A stretch of 50,343 bases of DNA from Oscillospiraceae bacterium. Its GTDB lineage: Bacteria; Bacillota; Clostridia; Oscillospirales; Ruminococcaceae. Numbering within the stretch: the first letter of the stretch is position 1; each line of letters starts with the position of its first letter. The notes under the pieces were generated by a model. The model had not been told where the DNA came from. It made no database searches and saw nothing but the letters and a program-made list of their open reading frames with translations. Below, in pieces: positions 1-7,207 of this stretch. The stretch is taken from assembly GCA_022769565.1 (NCBI GenBank), contig JALEJQ010000030.1, forward strand, positions 1-50,343, written 5' to 3'. A program made the position numbers and the translations under genes.

Positions 1-122
1 GATTCCGACATTTCCATTGCTTCTCTTATTTCCTGCGTTATTTTATATCCGTAGGTGTCTTCCTTGGAAACAACGGAAAGCACAAGTGCGTCAAGCAATG
101 CTGCGCTCACCGGAAATACCAT
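1..122 (-). CDS. PadR-family transcriptional regulator, N-terminal fragment
   Basis: About 40 N-terminal residues are present; the gene runs off the left edge of the window. The start ATG (122-120) follows an AAAGGAG ribosome site at 137-131, 8 bases away. The protein begins MVFPVSAALLDALVLSVVSK and continues with DTYGYKITQEIREA, the typical opening of the PadR winged-helix DNA-binding domain (helices 1-2). PadR proteins are usually autoregulated repressors controlling a neighbouring transporter or drug-response gene; any such target lies outside the window. A consensus promoter with an overlapping palindrome lies about 260 bases upstream (383-414), and the long leader between is filled by a MITE-like inverted repeat. 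Family call is confident; the ligand and target are unknown. Confidence 0.85.
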   Translation of the reverse strand, partial: MVFPVSAALLDALVLSVVSKEDTYGYKITQEIREAMEMSE

Positions 123-140
123 ATATGTCACTCCTTTCTG

Positions 141-300
141 ATACTAATCTTTAATTAACCTATAGACAAATCCTCGGCTATAATAATTCCACTCTGCGTC
201 AAACTCCCTTGCAAGGCGACAAGCCTTGCGGCGGTCATTTTCCTTGATTGGAATTATTCTATCTGTCGGCTTTGTCTACAGAACGATTAAAGATTAGTAT
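141..300. mobile_element. MITE-like 160-bp element with terminal inverted repeats
   Basis: The ends are a perfect 15-bp inverted repeat, ATACTAATCTTTAAT at 141-155 against 286-300. Further inward are matched blocks: TATAGACAAA (161-170) against TTTGTCTACA (271-280), one mismatch; AATAATTCCA (182-191) against TGGAATTATT (249-258); and a central 7-bp stem GCAAGGC/GCCTTGC (211-217/223-229). The whole unit can fold into a long interrupted hairpin in DNA or RNA. No coding frame is visible inside. There is no clear target-site duplication and no second copy in the window. It sits in the padR leader, its edge 3 bases from the padR ribosome site. MITE-like is an inference from structure. Confidence 0.6.
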
Positions 301-364
301 GAGTTTTGCTTTTTCATAATAGCTTGAAGCAAAACTCATGTTTGAAAACCGTAAATTTTCAAAC
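300..364. repeat. two adjacent hairpins in the padR leader
   Basis: The first hairpin pairs TGAGTTTTGCT (300-310) with AGCAAAACTCA (328-338), 11 perfect base pairs. The second pairs GTTTGAAAA (340-348) with TTTTCAAAC (356-364), 9 base pairs. Both lie between the padR promoter and the MITE-like element, so they would be transcribed on the minus strand before it. They may be leader structures or parts of the inserted element. The remainder of 365-488 holds the padR promoter and otherwise AT-rich sequence with no gene. Confidence 0.5.
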
Positions 365-382
365 TGATTGCTTAACTTTATC

Positions 383-414
383 TATATTATACGACGTATA
401 ATATAATATGTCAA
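383..414 (-). promoter_or_regulatory. padR promoter with overlapping 23-bp palindromic operator
   Basis: On the minus strand a full-consensus -35 TTGACA (414-409) and -10 TATAAT (391-386) are separated by exactly 17 bases. A perfect palindrome with 11-bp arms (TATATTATACG at 383-393, CGTATAATATA at 395-405, one central base) covers the -10 and most of the spacer. A repressor bound here would block the polymerase, which fits PadR autoregulation. The factor is inferred. Confidence 0.7.
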
Positions 415-488
415 TATATATCTTGTTGATTTGTATATATGCACTAAATTCAGCATAAAAATACTGTAATTTTGATGAGAATAAAATA

Positions 489-523
489 AAAATTCCGGCA
501 GCATAGAATCCTGTCGGAATTTT
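489..523 (-). terminator. intrinsic terminator downstream of the ABC-F gene
   Basis: A 13-bp stem pairs AAAATTCCGGCAG (489-501) with CTGTCGGAATTTT (511-523), with one G-T pair. On the minus strand it is followed by the U-rich tract TATTTTAT. It begins 13 bases after the ABC-F stop codon. Confidence 0.75.
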
Positions 524-535
524 GTTTATATGATT

Positions 536-2503
536 TTATCCCTCAAATTCCTCCGAAAGCATAAGCCATTCATCGGAATATTCAGAGGAAAGCGCCTTCT
601 TTTCTTCAAACAGGGAGCATTTTTCCTGCATAAGCTGATAATCCTGACAAACTTCAGGGTCTGACATTTCCTCCTGAAGCTGCTGCATTTCGATCTCCAG
701 CTTTTCTATTTCCTTTTCAAGCTCTTTTATCCTGTTGCGCTTTTTTGCGTCTGCGGCACGCTGCTCCTTGCTGCGGTAGCTTTTGATATTTTTCTCTGCG
801 GCAGCCTGCTTTGCCTTTTCCGCACGTTCAGCGTCCTGCTTCTGCTGTTCGGCAAGGCTTCTCGCACGTTTTACTTCCATAAAATCGTCAAATCTGCCCT
901 TGTAGTTTTCAATGCCGTCGGGGGTTATCTCAATTATCCTTGTTGCCAGCTTGTTTAAAAGGTAACGGTCGTGGGATACGAAAATAATAGTTCCGTCAAA
1001 CTCGCACAGCGCCTTTTCAAGCACTTCCTTTGTGTCAATGTCAAGATGGTTGGTAGGCTCGTCAAGAATAAGCACGTTGCCTCGTTCAAGCATCATTATG
1101 GCAAAACACAGCTTTGCTCTCTCGCCGCCGCTTATAACGCTGATAGGTTTGAACACGTTTTCTCCCACCATTCTTACGTTTCCAAGCAGAGTTCTTATCG
1201 CCTGGTCGGTCATAGTGCGGTATCTGGAGTGAATTTCCTCCATAACGGTATTGTTGAAGTTCAGCTGCGAATTTTCCTGGTCAAAGTAGGAAATTTTAAT
1301 GTTCTTCGTCCATTCTATTGAACCGTGGGAGCAGGGGATAAGGCGCTGAATGATTTTAAGCAGCGTTGATTTTCCGGCTCCGTTTGAACCGATAACGCCC
1401 AACTTTTCCCCACGCTTCACTTCAAAGGAAACGTTATCTGCAAGAGTAGTTCTGTCATAGCCCGAACCGACGGAAATATCGATATTTCTTACCGTCAGAA
1501 CGTCAATAGGTGGCACGACATCATATTCAAACCTGATTTTTGCAGATTTCTGATGTGTAACGGGCTTTTCTATGATCTCCATGGCTTCAAGTTTCTTTAT
1601 GCGGCTTTTGGCCATGCTTGAAGTGGTGGCTCTCACAAGGTTGCGGTCAACAAAGTCCTGCAGCTTTGCTATTTCCGCCTGCTGTGCTTCGTATTCTTTA
1701 AGCTGACGGGTCACATCCGCTTCTTTCAGCTTTGTAAAGGCGGTGTAATTGCCCTTGTAGCGCTTTAATCTGCCACGTTCTATTTCACATATGGACGTTG
1801 TCAGCTTGTCCAGAAAGTAACGGTCGTGGGAAACGATGAGCAAAGCGCCTTTGTAGTCCTGCAAATAGTCTTCAAGCCACATAATTGTGTTGAAATCAAG
1901 GTGGTTGGTCGGCTCGTCAAGGATAAGCAGATTGGGGCTTTCAAGGAGCAGCTTTGCAAGGGCAAGACGGGTCTTTTCTCCGCCGCTGAGGGTGGAAATA
2001 ACTCTGTCGTAAGTATCGGGAGCAAAGCCCATACCGTTTAAGACCTTGTTTATCTTTACATTTATAAGATAGCCGTCCCTTGATTCAAAGTAGGCGGTCT
2101 TTCTTGCATATTCCTCGGAAATTTCCTTAAAGTGTTCGGGGTTTTCGTGAGCCTTGGGACTGCCCATTTCCTCTTCAAGTCTGCGCAGTTCATCGGCAGT
2201 TTTCAGCAGCTCCGAAAATACGGAAGTCATTTCCTCAATTATAGTGCTTGAACGGTCAAGTCCCGTGTTCTGCGCAAGAAAGCCTATGGAGGCGCTTTTT
2301 GTTACCGCTACCTTGGCAACGTTTGGTTCGGGCTGTGTTTCGGGTTCTTCCTTGCCTGTGATAATGTTCAGCAGAGTGGATTTTCCGCAGCCGTTTACCC
2401 CCACAAGACCTATCCTGTCGTGATCCTCAATGGTAAGGGCAATGTTATCGAGAACGGTATTGCCGTTATAAATTTTGCTTACATTTTCTAATGACAGTAT
2501 CAT
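536..2503 (-). CDS. ABC-F family ribosome-associated ATPase
   Basis: A soluble protein of 655 aa with two ATP-binding cassettes and no membrane domain. Cassette 1 has Walker A GVNGCGKST (residues 35-43), signature LSGGE (172-176) and Walker B LLILDEPTNHLD (about 192-203). Cassette 2 has GSNGAGKST (372-380), ISGGE and VLILDEPTNHLD. The linker near residues 290-310 (RATTSSMAKSRIKKLEAME) is the P-site-tRNA interaction region of ABC-F proteins. A C-terminal coiled coil is rich in Lys and Glu, as in YdiF/Uup-type members. ABC-F proteins bind the ribosomal E site and rescue stalled ribosomes; some give antibiotic resistance, which cannot be decided here. The ATG at 2503 is chosen for its GGAG site; longer reading would run into the upstream leuB terminator. 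Confidence 0.9.
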   Translation of the reverse strand: MILSLENVSKIYNGNTVLDNIALTIEDHDRIGLVGVNGCGKSTLLNIITGKEEPETQPEPNVAKVAVTKSASIGFLAQNTGLDRSSTIIEEMTSVFSELLKTADELRRLEEEMGSPKAHENPEHFKEISEEYARKTAYFESRDGYLINVKINKVLNGMGFAPDTYDRVISTLSGGEKTRLALAKLLLESPNLLILDEPTNHLDFNTIMWLEDYLQDYKGALLIVSHDRYFLDKLTTSICEIERGRLKRYKGNYTAFTKLKEADVTRQLKEYEAQQAEIAKLQDFVDRNLVRATTSSMAKSRIKKLEAMEIIEKPVTHQKSAKIRFEYDVVPPIDVLTVRNIDISVGSGYDRTTLADNVSFEVKRGEKLGVIGSNGAGKSTLLKIIQRLIPCSHGSIEWTKNIKISYFDQENSQLNFNNTVMEEIHSRYRTMTDQAIRTLLGNVRMVGENVFKPISVISGGERAKLCFAIMMLERGNVLILDEPTNHLDIDTKEVLEKALCEFDGTIIFVSHDRYLLNKLATRIIEITPDGIENYKGRFDDFMEVKRARSLAEQQKQDAERAEKAKQAAAEKNIKSYRSKEQRAADAKKRNRIKELEKEIEKLEIEMQQLQEEMSDPEVCQDYQLMQEKCSLFEEKKALSSEYSDEWLMLSEEFEG

Positions 2504-2570
2504 AATAATCTCCAATAAATAATAATCCATATTAATTATACCATAAATTGAAGATATGTCAAGAAAGATA

Positions 2571-2610
2571 AAAATCACTTTTAACATCAAATGACATTAA
2601 AAGTGATTTT
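2571..2610 (-). terminator. leuB terminator
   Basis: A perfect 14-bp stem pairs AAAATCACTTTTAA (2571-2584) with TTAAAAGTGATTTT (2597-2610). On the minus strand it follows the leuB stop by 17 bases and is succeeded by TTATCTTTCTT. It ends the leuCDB transcript before the ABC-F gene. Confidence 0.8.
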
Positions 2611-2627
2611 GAGTTTATTTTGTAAGA

Positions 2628-3710
2628 TTATATATTAGCCGCAATAACGTCACCCATTTCGGAGCAGGAAACCTTCTTCATTCCCTCGGACATAATATCG
2701 CCTGTGCGGTAGCCGTCCTTAAGAGCCTTGTTAACGGCATTTTCCACAGCGTCAGCTTCCTTGTCCATATCAAATGAGTAGCGGAGCAGCATTGCCGCAG
2801 AAAGAATGGTTGCAATGGGGTTAGCCTTGTTCTGACCTGCAATGTCGGGAGCGGAGCCGCCGCTGGGTTCGTAAAGTCCGAACTTTGTGTCGTTAAGACT
2901 GGCGGAAGCCAGCATACCGATAGAGCCCGTTATCATAGAAGCCTCATCGGAAAGAATATCGCCGAACATATTCTCGGTAAGAACAACGTCAAACTGCGCA
3001 GGGTCCTTTACAAGCTGCATTGCGCAGTTGTCAACAAGCATATGCTCATAGGAAACCTCAGGATATTCCTTTGCAACTTCCTCAACCACCTTTCTCCAAA
3101 GTCTTGAGGAGTCAAGAACATTTGCTTTGTCAACGCTTGTGACCTTTTTGCGGCGTTTCATAGCAATATCAAATGCACGAATGGCAATTCTTCTTATCTC
3201 GTTTTCGTTGTAGGTAAGAGTATCGGTGGCAGTTACAACGCCGTCAACCTCTTCCGTTTTTCTTGCGCCGAAATACAGACCGCCCGTAAGCTCACGCATT
3301 ATCATCATATCAAAGCCTCTGTCTGCAATTTCCTCTTTAAGAGGGCAGGCACCTTTAAGCTCGCTGTAAAGTACGGCAGGACGGAGGTTTGCAAAAAGAT
3401 TAAGAGCCTTTCTCAGTCCAAGAAGTCCTGCTTCGGGGCGTTTGTCCGCAGGCAGCTTGTACCAAGGTGAAGTAGCTGTATTTCCGCCAATGGAGCCCAT
3501 AAGAACTGCGTCCGCAGCCTTAGCTTTTGCAATAGTTTCGTCTGTAAGGGGAACACCGTTCACATCAATGGAGCAGCCGCCCATTAAAAGCTGTTCATAT
3601 TCAAAGGTATGACCGAATTTTTCTGCCACCTTGTCAAGAACCTTCATGGCTTCGGTAACAATTTCGGGACCGATTCCGTCGCCCTTTATTACTGCAATTT
3701 TTTTGTTCAT
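2628..3710 (-). CDS. leuB: 3-isopropylmalate dehydrogenase
   Basis: Oxidises and decarboxylates 3-isopropylmalate to 2-ketoisocaproate with NAD+, the third leucine-specific step, in the cytosol. The 360-aa length is normal. It opens with MNKKIAVIKGDGIGPEIV, the family start. LRPAVLYSELKGACPL, the RELTGGLYFG segment, the conserved KANVLDSSRLWR (catalytic Lys region), the metal-binding TENMFGDILSDEASMITGSIG and the GSAPDIAGQ NAD-site motif are all present. An AAAGGG ribosome site precedes the ATG. It is the last gene of leuC-leuD-leuB (20-base gap after leuD) and is followed by a strong terminator. Confidence 0.96.
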   Translation of the reverse strand: MNKKIAVIKGDGIGPEIVTEAMKVLDKVAEKFGHTFEYEQLLMGGCSIDVNGVPLTDETIAKAKAADAVLMGSIGGNTATSPWYKLPADKRPEAGLLGLRKALNLFANLRPAVLYSELKGACPLKEEIADRGFDMMIMRELTGGLYFGARKTEEVDGVVTATDTLTYNENEIRRIAIRAFDIAMKRRKKVTSVDKANVLDSSRLWRKVVEEVAKEYPEVSYEHMLVDNCAMQLVKDPAQFDVVLTENMFGDILSDEASMITGSIGMLASASLNDTKFGLYEPSGGSAPDIAGQNKANPIATILSAAMLLRYSFDMDKEADAVENAVNKALKDGYRTGDIMSEGMKKVSCSEMGDVIAANI

Positions 3711-3730
3711 TATGAATTACCCTTTCTGTA

Positions 3731-4213
3731 TTACTTCTTCAAAGATTTAAGCAGACCGCCTGCAGCGATGATCTCCTTGATAAACTCGGGGAAGGGCTGT
3801 GCCTGATAGCTGTGACCCTTTGTTTTGTTGGTGATAACGCCTGTGTCAAAGTCGATCTCAACCTCGTCACCGCTGTCAATGTCCTTTGCGGCTTCACTGC
3901 ATTCCATAATTGGCAGACCGATATTGATAGCGTTGCGGTAAAAAATTCTTGCAAAGGTGGAAGCGATAACGCAGGAAATTCCGCTTGTTTTGATAGCAAG
4001 GGGAGCGTGTTCTCTGGAAGAACCGCAGCCGAAGTTCTGGTCGGCTACCATAATATCGCCCGGCTTAACTTTTTTCACGAAATCCTTGTCAATATCCTCC
4101 ATGCAATGCTGTGCAAGCTCCTTTGCGTCGGGGGAGTTAAGGTATCTTGCAGGGATAATAACGTCGGTGTCAACGTTATCGCCGTATTTATGTACAAAAC
4201 CTGAAGCTTTCAT
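3731..4213 (-). CDS. leuD: 3-isopropylmalate dehydratase small subunit
   Basis: Small subunit of isopropylmalate isomerase, which interconverts 2- and 3-isopropylmalate together with LeuC. The 160-aa protein is the short LeuD form of clostridia and archaea. [16 protein letters not shown] at the N-terminus and [18 protein letters not shown] (residues about 58-75), a substrate-binding loop of the aconitase swivel domain, are diagnostic. The ATG follows AAGGAGG. It lies 13 bases after leuC, so the two subunits are made from one transcript. Confidence 0.95.
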   Translation of the reverse strand: MKASGFVHKYGDNVDTDVIIPARYLNSPDAKELAQHCMEDIDKDFVKKVKPGDIMVADQNFGCGSSREHAPLAIKTSGISCVIASTFARIFYRNAINIGLPIMECSEAAKDIDSGDEVEIDFDTGVITNKTKGHSYQAQPFPEFIKEIIAAGGLLKSLKK

Positions 4214-4226
4214 TAAATGATCCTCC

Positions 4227-5489
4227 TTACATTATCTCGTTGGGTCCGCTTATTTTGCCTGTAACTGCGGAAGCAGCCGCAACGGCAGGAGAAGCGAGGT
4301 AAACCTCGGAATCGGGGTGTCCCATACGTCCTACGAAGTTTCTGTTAGTTGTAGCAACGGCTCTTTCACCTGCGGCAAGAATACCCATATGACCGCCGAG
4401 GCAGGGACCGCAGGTAGGGGTTGAAACTGCACAGCCTGCGTTGATGAAAATTTCCATAAGACCTTTCTTAATGGAATCAAGATATATCTGCTGTGTTGCA
4501 GGAATGATTATGCAGCGGACATCGGGGTGAACGTGCTTGCCTTTGAGTATCTCGGCAGCCATTTCCATATCCTCCATACGTCCGTTTGTGCAGGAGCCGA
4601 TAACTACCTGATCTATCTTTACATCGCCTACTTTGTCAATAGTGCGTGTGTTTTCGGGAAGATGAGGGAAAGCAACGGTGGGCTTTATCTCGGAGAGGTC
4701 AATGTCGTATACCTCGTCATAAGCTGCGTCGGGGTCAGCTTCGTAAACCGTATAAGAACGGCTCACACGCTCGTCCATATAAGCCTTTGTTACATCGTCA
4801 ACGGCAAAAATACCGTTCTTTGCACCTGCTTCGATAGCCATATTCGCCATGGAAAGACGGTCGTCCATAGAAAGGCTTGCAAGACCCTCTCCGTCAAATT
4901 CCATAGACTTGTAAAGTGCGCCGTCAACGCCTATCATACCGATGATATGAAGGATAACGTCCTTGCCCATTACATATTTGTTCAGCTTTCCTTTAAGGTT
5001 GAATTTTATCGCAGAAGGAACCTTGAACCATGCTTCGCCCGTTGCCATTCCGGCAGCCATATCTGTTGAACCTACGCCTGTGGAGAATGCGCCGAGAGCG
5101 CCGTATGTACAGGTGTGGCTGTCTGCGCCAATAACGCAGTCACCAGCGGCAACGAGACCTTTTTCGGGGAGAAGAGCGTGTTCAATGCCCATTTCTCCAA
5201 CGTCAAAGTAGTTCTTTATCTCCAGCTTTGAAGCAAAATCACGGCACTGCTTTGTGTTTGCTGCGGACTTGATGTCCTTGTTGGGGGTAAAGTGGTCCAT
5301 TACCATTGTTATTTTGTTCTTGTCGAATACGTCGGTAAATCCGGCTTTGTTGAATTCGTTTATCGCAACCGGTGTAGTAACGTCGTTTCCGTGAACAATG
5401 TCCAGCTTGCACTTGATAAGCTGACCTGCCTCGACCTTATCCAGTCCTGCGTGAGCGGCAAGGATCTTCTGAGTCATAGTCATACCCAT
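4227..5489 (-). CDS. leuC: 3-isopropylmalate dehydratase large subunit
   Basis: Large, [4Fe-4S]-containing subunit of isopropylmalate isomerase, 420 aa. The cluster cysteines are Cys300 in VIGSCTNGR and Cys360 and Cys363 in TCGPCLGG, matching the aconitase pattern C...Cxx[21 protein letters not shown] (residues 121-140) and [19 protein letters not shown] near the end are typical of the HacA/LeuC short type. The start is ATG 5489 ([15 protein letters not shown]) with AAAGGA 11 bases upstream; ATG 5483 is an alternative. First gene of leuCDB, divergent from a LysR regulator, with an excellent promoter at 5573-5601. Confidence 0.95.
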   Translation of the reverse strand: MGMTMTQKILAAHAGLDKVEAGQLIKCKLDIVHGNDVTTPVAINEFNKAGFTDVFDKNKITMVMDHFTPNKDIKSAANTKQCRDFASKLEIKNYFDVGEMGIEHALLPEKGLVAAGDCVIGADSHTCTYGALGAFSTGVGSTDMAAGMATGEAWFKVPSAIKFNLKGKLNKYVMGKDVILHIIGMIGVDGALYKSMEFDGEGLASLSMDDRLSMANMAIEAGAKNGIFAVDDVTKAYMDERVSRSYTVYEADPDAAYDEVYDIDLSEIKPTVAFPHLPENTRTIDKVGDVKIDQVVIGSCTNGRMEDMEMAAEILKGKHVHPDVRCIIIPATQQIYLDSIKKGLMEIFINAGCAVSTPTCGPCLGGHMGILAAGERAVATTNRNFVGRMGHPDSEVYLASPAVAAASAVTGKISGPNEIM

Positions 5490-5568
5490 AATACGATCAT
5501 TCCTTTCAAAAATAATTCTTTGGAAAATGTACAAAAATAAATTTACATATTTTTTTATTTTGTCATAG

Positions 5569-5597
5569 TTGCATTATAGCATATATTGTGGTATAAT
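5569..5597 (+). promoter_or_regulatory. promoter of the LysR-type regulator
   Basis: TTGCAT (5569-5574), 17 bases, TATAAT (5592-5597). The -10 of this promoter overlaps the -35 of the leuC promoter and vice versa, so polymerase can occupy only one direction at a time. The leader to the regulator start is about 77 bases, nearly the same as on the leuC side. The palindrome at 5606-5618 covers the predicted start region and could mediate autorepression. Confidence 0.7.
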
Positions 5598-5601
5598 TCA
5601 A
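5573..5601 (-). promoter_or_regulatory. leuCDB promoter
   Basis: On the minus strand TTGAAT (5601-5596), 17 bases, TATAAT (5578-5573). The expected start near 5566 gives a leader of about 77 bases to leuC. There is no room for a T-box or long attenuator. It interlocks with the plus-strand promoter of the LysR gene. A 13-bp palindrome (ATATT ATG AATAT, 5606-5618) lies just upstream of this -35, a sensible place for a LysR-type activator. Confidence 0.75.
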
Positions 5602-5680
5602 ATACATATTATGAATATCTGATATAAATTCGGGTTATGAAAACCTGTAACTGACGATAACAGAAAGGACGGTCGTAAAA

Positions 5681-6577
5681 ATGATTTCCGAGAGCAACCT
5701 TAACAGGTATAGAATTTTCTGCGCTGTTGCAGAGTGCGAAAGCATATCAAGGGCGGCGGAAATGAACTATATCAGCCAGCCTGCCATAAGCAAAGCCATA
5801 ACCAAAATGGAGGAAAGCCTCGGCACCGTTCTTTTTGTGAGAAATCACAGGGGAGTAACGCTGACCGATGAAGGCAAAATGCTTTACAGCGAGCTTAAGA
5901 CCGCCTTTGACATTATCAAATCGGGGGAGGACAAGCTGCGGCATATAAACGAGCTGGGAATAGGTAGGCTTAGATTGGGTGCAAGCTCTGTTTTGTGCAA
6001 ATGTATGCTCCTGCCTTATCTGAAAGGCTTTATTTCGGAAAATCCCCACGTTAAAATTACAATAGAATGTCAGTCCTCCTCACATATACATAAGCTGCTT
6101 ATGGACGGAAGAATAGACATAGGTCTTATTGTAAAGCCTGAGAACCTTACAGAGCTGTCCTTTTATTCTCTCGGCGAAATTGAGGATATTTTTACCGCAA
6201 CACCCAAATACCTTGAAAATCTGCAGGCAAGAGAGGAAGGCAGCGTTTTTGAAAAGGCGAATATCATGCTTCTTGACAGCGAGAATGTTTCAAGACAGCA
6301 CGTTGACCGTTACTTCAAGGAAAACGACATAGAACCGGAGCATATTCTTGAAGTAAGCAATATGGATATGCTTATCGAGTTTGCCAAGATAGGTATGGGC
6401 GTAGCTTGCGTTGTAAAGCAGTTTGTAAAGGACGAGCTTTCGGCTGGAGAGCTTACCGAGCTGCCCCTTAACGTTCCCATAAACAAAAGGGAAGTGGGTT
6501 TTGCCTTTATAAAAAGCTCAAAGCTTACTTCAACTATGGAAAAGTTTATGAATTATGTGGACGGGCGGAGATTGTGA
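5681..6577 (+). CDS. LysR-family regulator, probable regulator of leuCDB
   Basis: A 298-aa LysR-type transcription factor. Residues about 5-64 form the winged helix-turn-helix (CAVAECESISRAAEMNYISQ then PAISKAITKMEESLG, with LFVR and LTDEGK). The rest is the two-lobed periplasmic-binding-like effector domain (RLRLGASSVLCKCMLLPYL, GRIDIGLIVKP). AGAAAGGA precedes the ATG. It is transcribed away from leuCDB across a 191-base gap with interlocked promoters, the classical arrangement for a LysR protein controlling its divergent neighbour. Control of leucine synthesis is therefore inferred from context; the effector, possibly 2-isopropylmalate as for LeuO/IlvY-like systems, is not readable from sequence. 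Confidence 0.9.
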   Translation: MISESNLNRYRIFCAVAECESISRAAEMNYISQPAISKAITKMEESLGTVLFVRNHRGVTLTDEGKMLYSELKTAFDIIKSGEDKLRHINELGIGRLRLGASSVLCKCMLLPYLKGFISENPHVKITIECQSSSHIHKLLMDGRIDIGLIVKPENLTELSFYSLGEIEDIFTATPKYLENLQAREEGSVFEKANIMLLDSENVSRQHVDRYFKENDIEPEHILEVSNMDMLIEFAKIGMGVACVVKQFVKDELSAGELTELPLNVPINKREVGFAFIKSSKLTSTMEKFMNYVDGRRL

Positions 6578-6644
6578 GCTGATTTTTGTTATATGAAGTA
6601 ATTTACAGCTTAAATCGGAAGTCGTTTGAATGGAGAATGTTGCT

Positions 6645-7094
6645 ATGGAAATAAAAAAAGCAGAAATTAAGGATTTAAATCTTGTGGTTAAAATGAAAAT
6701 GGATATGTTTAAAGAAGTAGGTTCAATAGCTCTGTTACAAGATAATGCCGAAGAAAAGATATATGAAAAATACAAGGAATTATATCAAGAGGGAAAAGGT
6801 TGTCATTATTTGGTGTACGAAAACGATACTGTTATTGCGTGCGGTGGTGCAGTAATTAAGGAAGACGTTCCGTTCTGTTTCTTTAAAACGCCAATGTATG
6901 GATATATTATTGATGTATATTGTATTCCTGAAAAAAGAAGAAAGGGCTATTCTTCAAAAATAATGGAAGAATTAATAAATTGGTTACAAAACAACGGTGT
7001 TCATAACATAAAATTAAAACCATCAGCAGCAGGACGACATTTGTATGACAAGTTTGGCTTTTGTGATTCCGGAGAAATGGAATTATGGATATGA
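6645..7094 (+). CDS. GNAT-family N-acetyltransferase
   Basis: A 149-aa single-domain GNAT protein. The acetyl-CoA-binding motif A is visible as DVYCIPEKRRKGYSSKIMEE (the R-x-x-G-x-[GAS] turn being RRKGYS), followed by NNGVHNIKLKPSAAGRHLYDKFGF, the typical motif B end. The substrate cannot be assigned. Start ATG 6645 is chosen because GGAG (6632-6635) sits 9 bases upstream; the in-frame ATG at 6630 has no ribosome site. The gene is visibly more AT-rich, with more AAA/ATA/TTA codons, than both neighbours and is the only plus-strand gene between leu and purL besides the regulator. That suggests acquisition, weakly. Confidence 0.88.
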   Translation: MEIKKAEIKDLNLVVKMKMDMFKEVGSIALLQDNAEEKIYEKYKELYQEGKGCHYLVYENDTVIACGGAVIKEDVPFCFFKTPMYGYIIDVYCIPEKRRKGYSSKIMEELINWLQNNGVHNIKLKPSAAGRHLYDKFGFCDSGEMELWI

Positions 7095-7140
7095 TATTTT
7101 TAATTTTCAGACAGATTAAAAATCTGCGTTGACACAAAAA

Positions 7141-7181
7141 TAACCTGAGAAGAGTAATTTCCTTCTCAGGTTAAATTTTTT
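7141..7181. terminator. bidirectional terminator between the GNAT gene and purL
   Basis: A perfect 12-bp stem pairs TAACCTGAGAAG (7141-7152) with CTTCTCAGGTTA (7162-7173). T-tracts flank both sides: TTTTTT at 7176-7181 for the plus strand, TTATTTTTG on the minus strand. It separates convergent genes. Confidence 0.85.
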
Positions 7182-7207
7182 ACATAAATCCGTCAGCAAA
7201 CCGAAAA

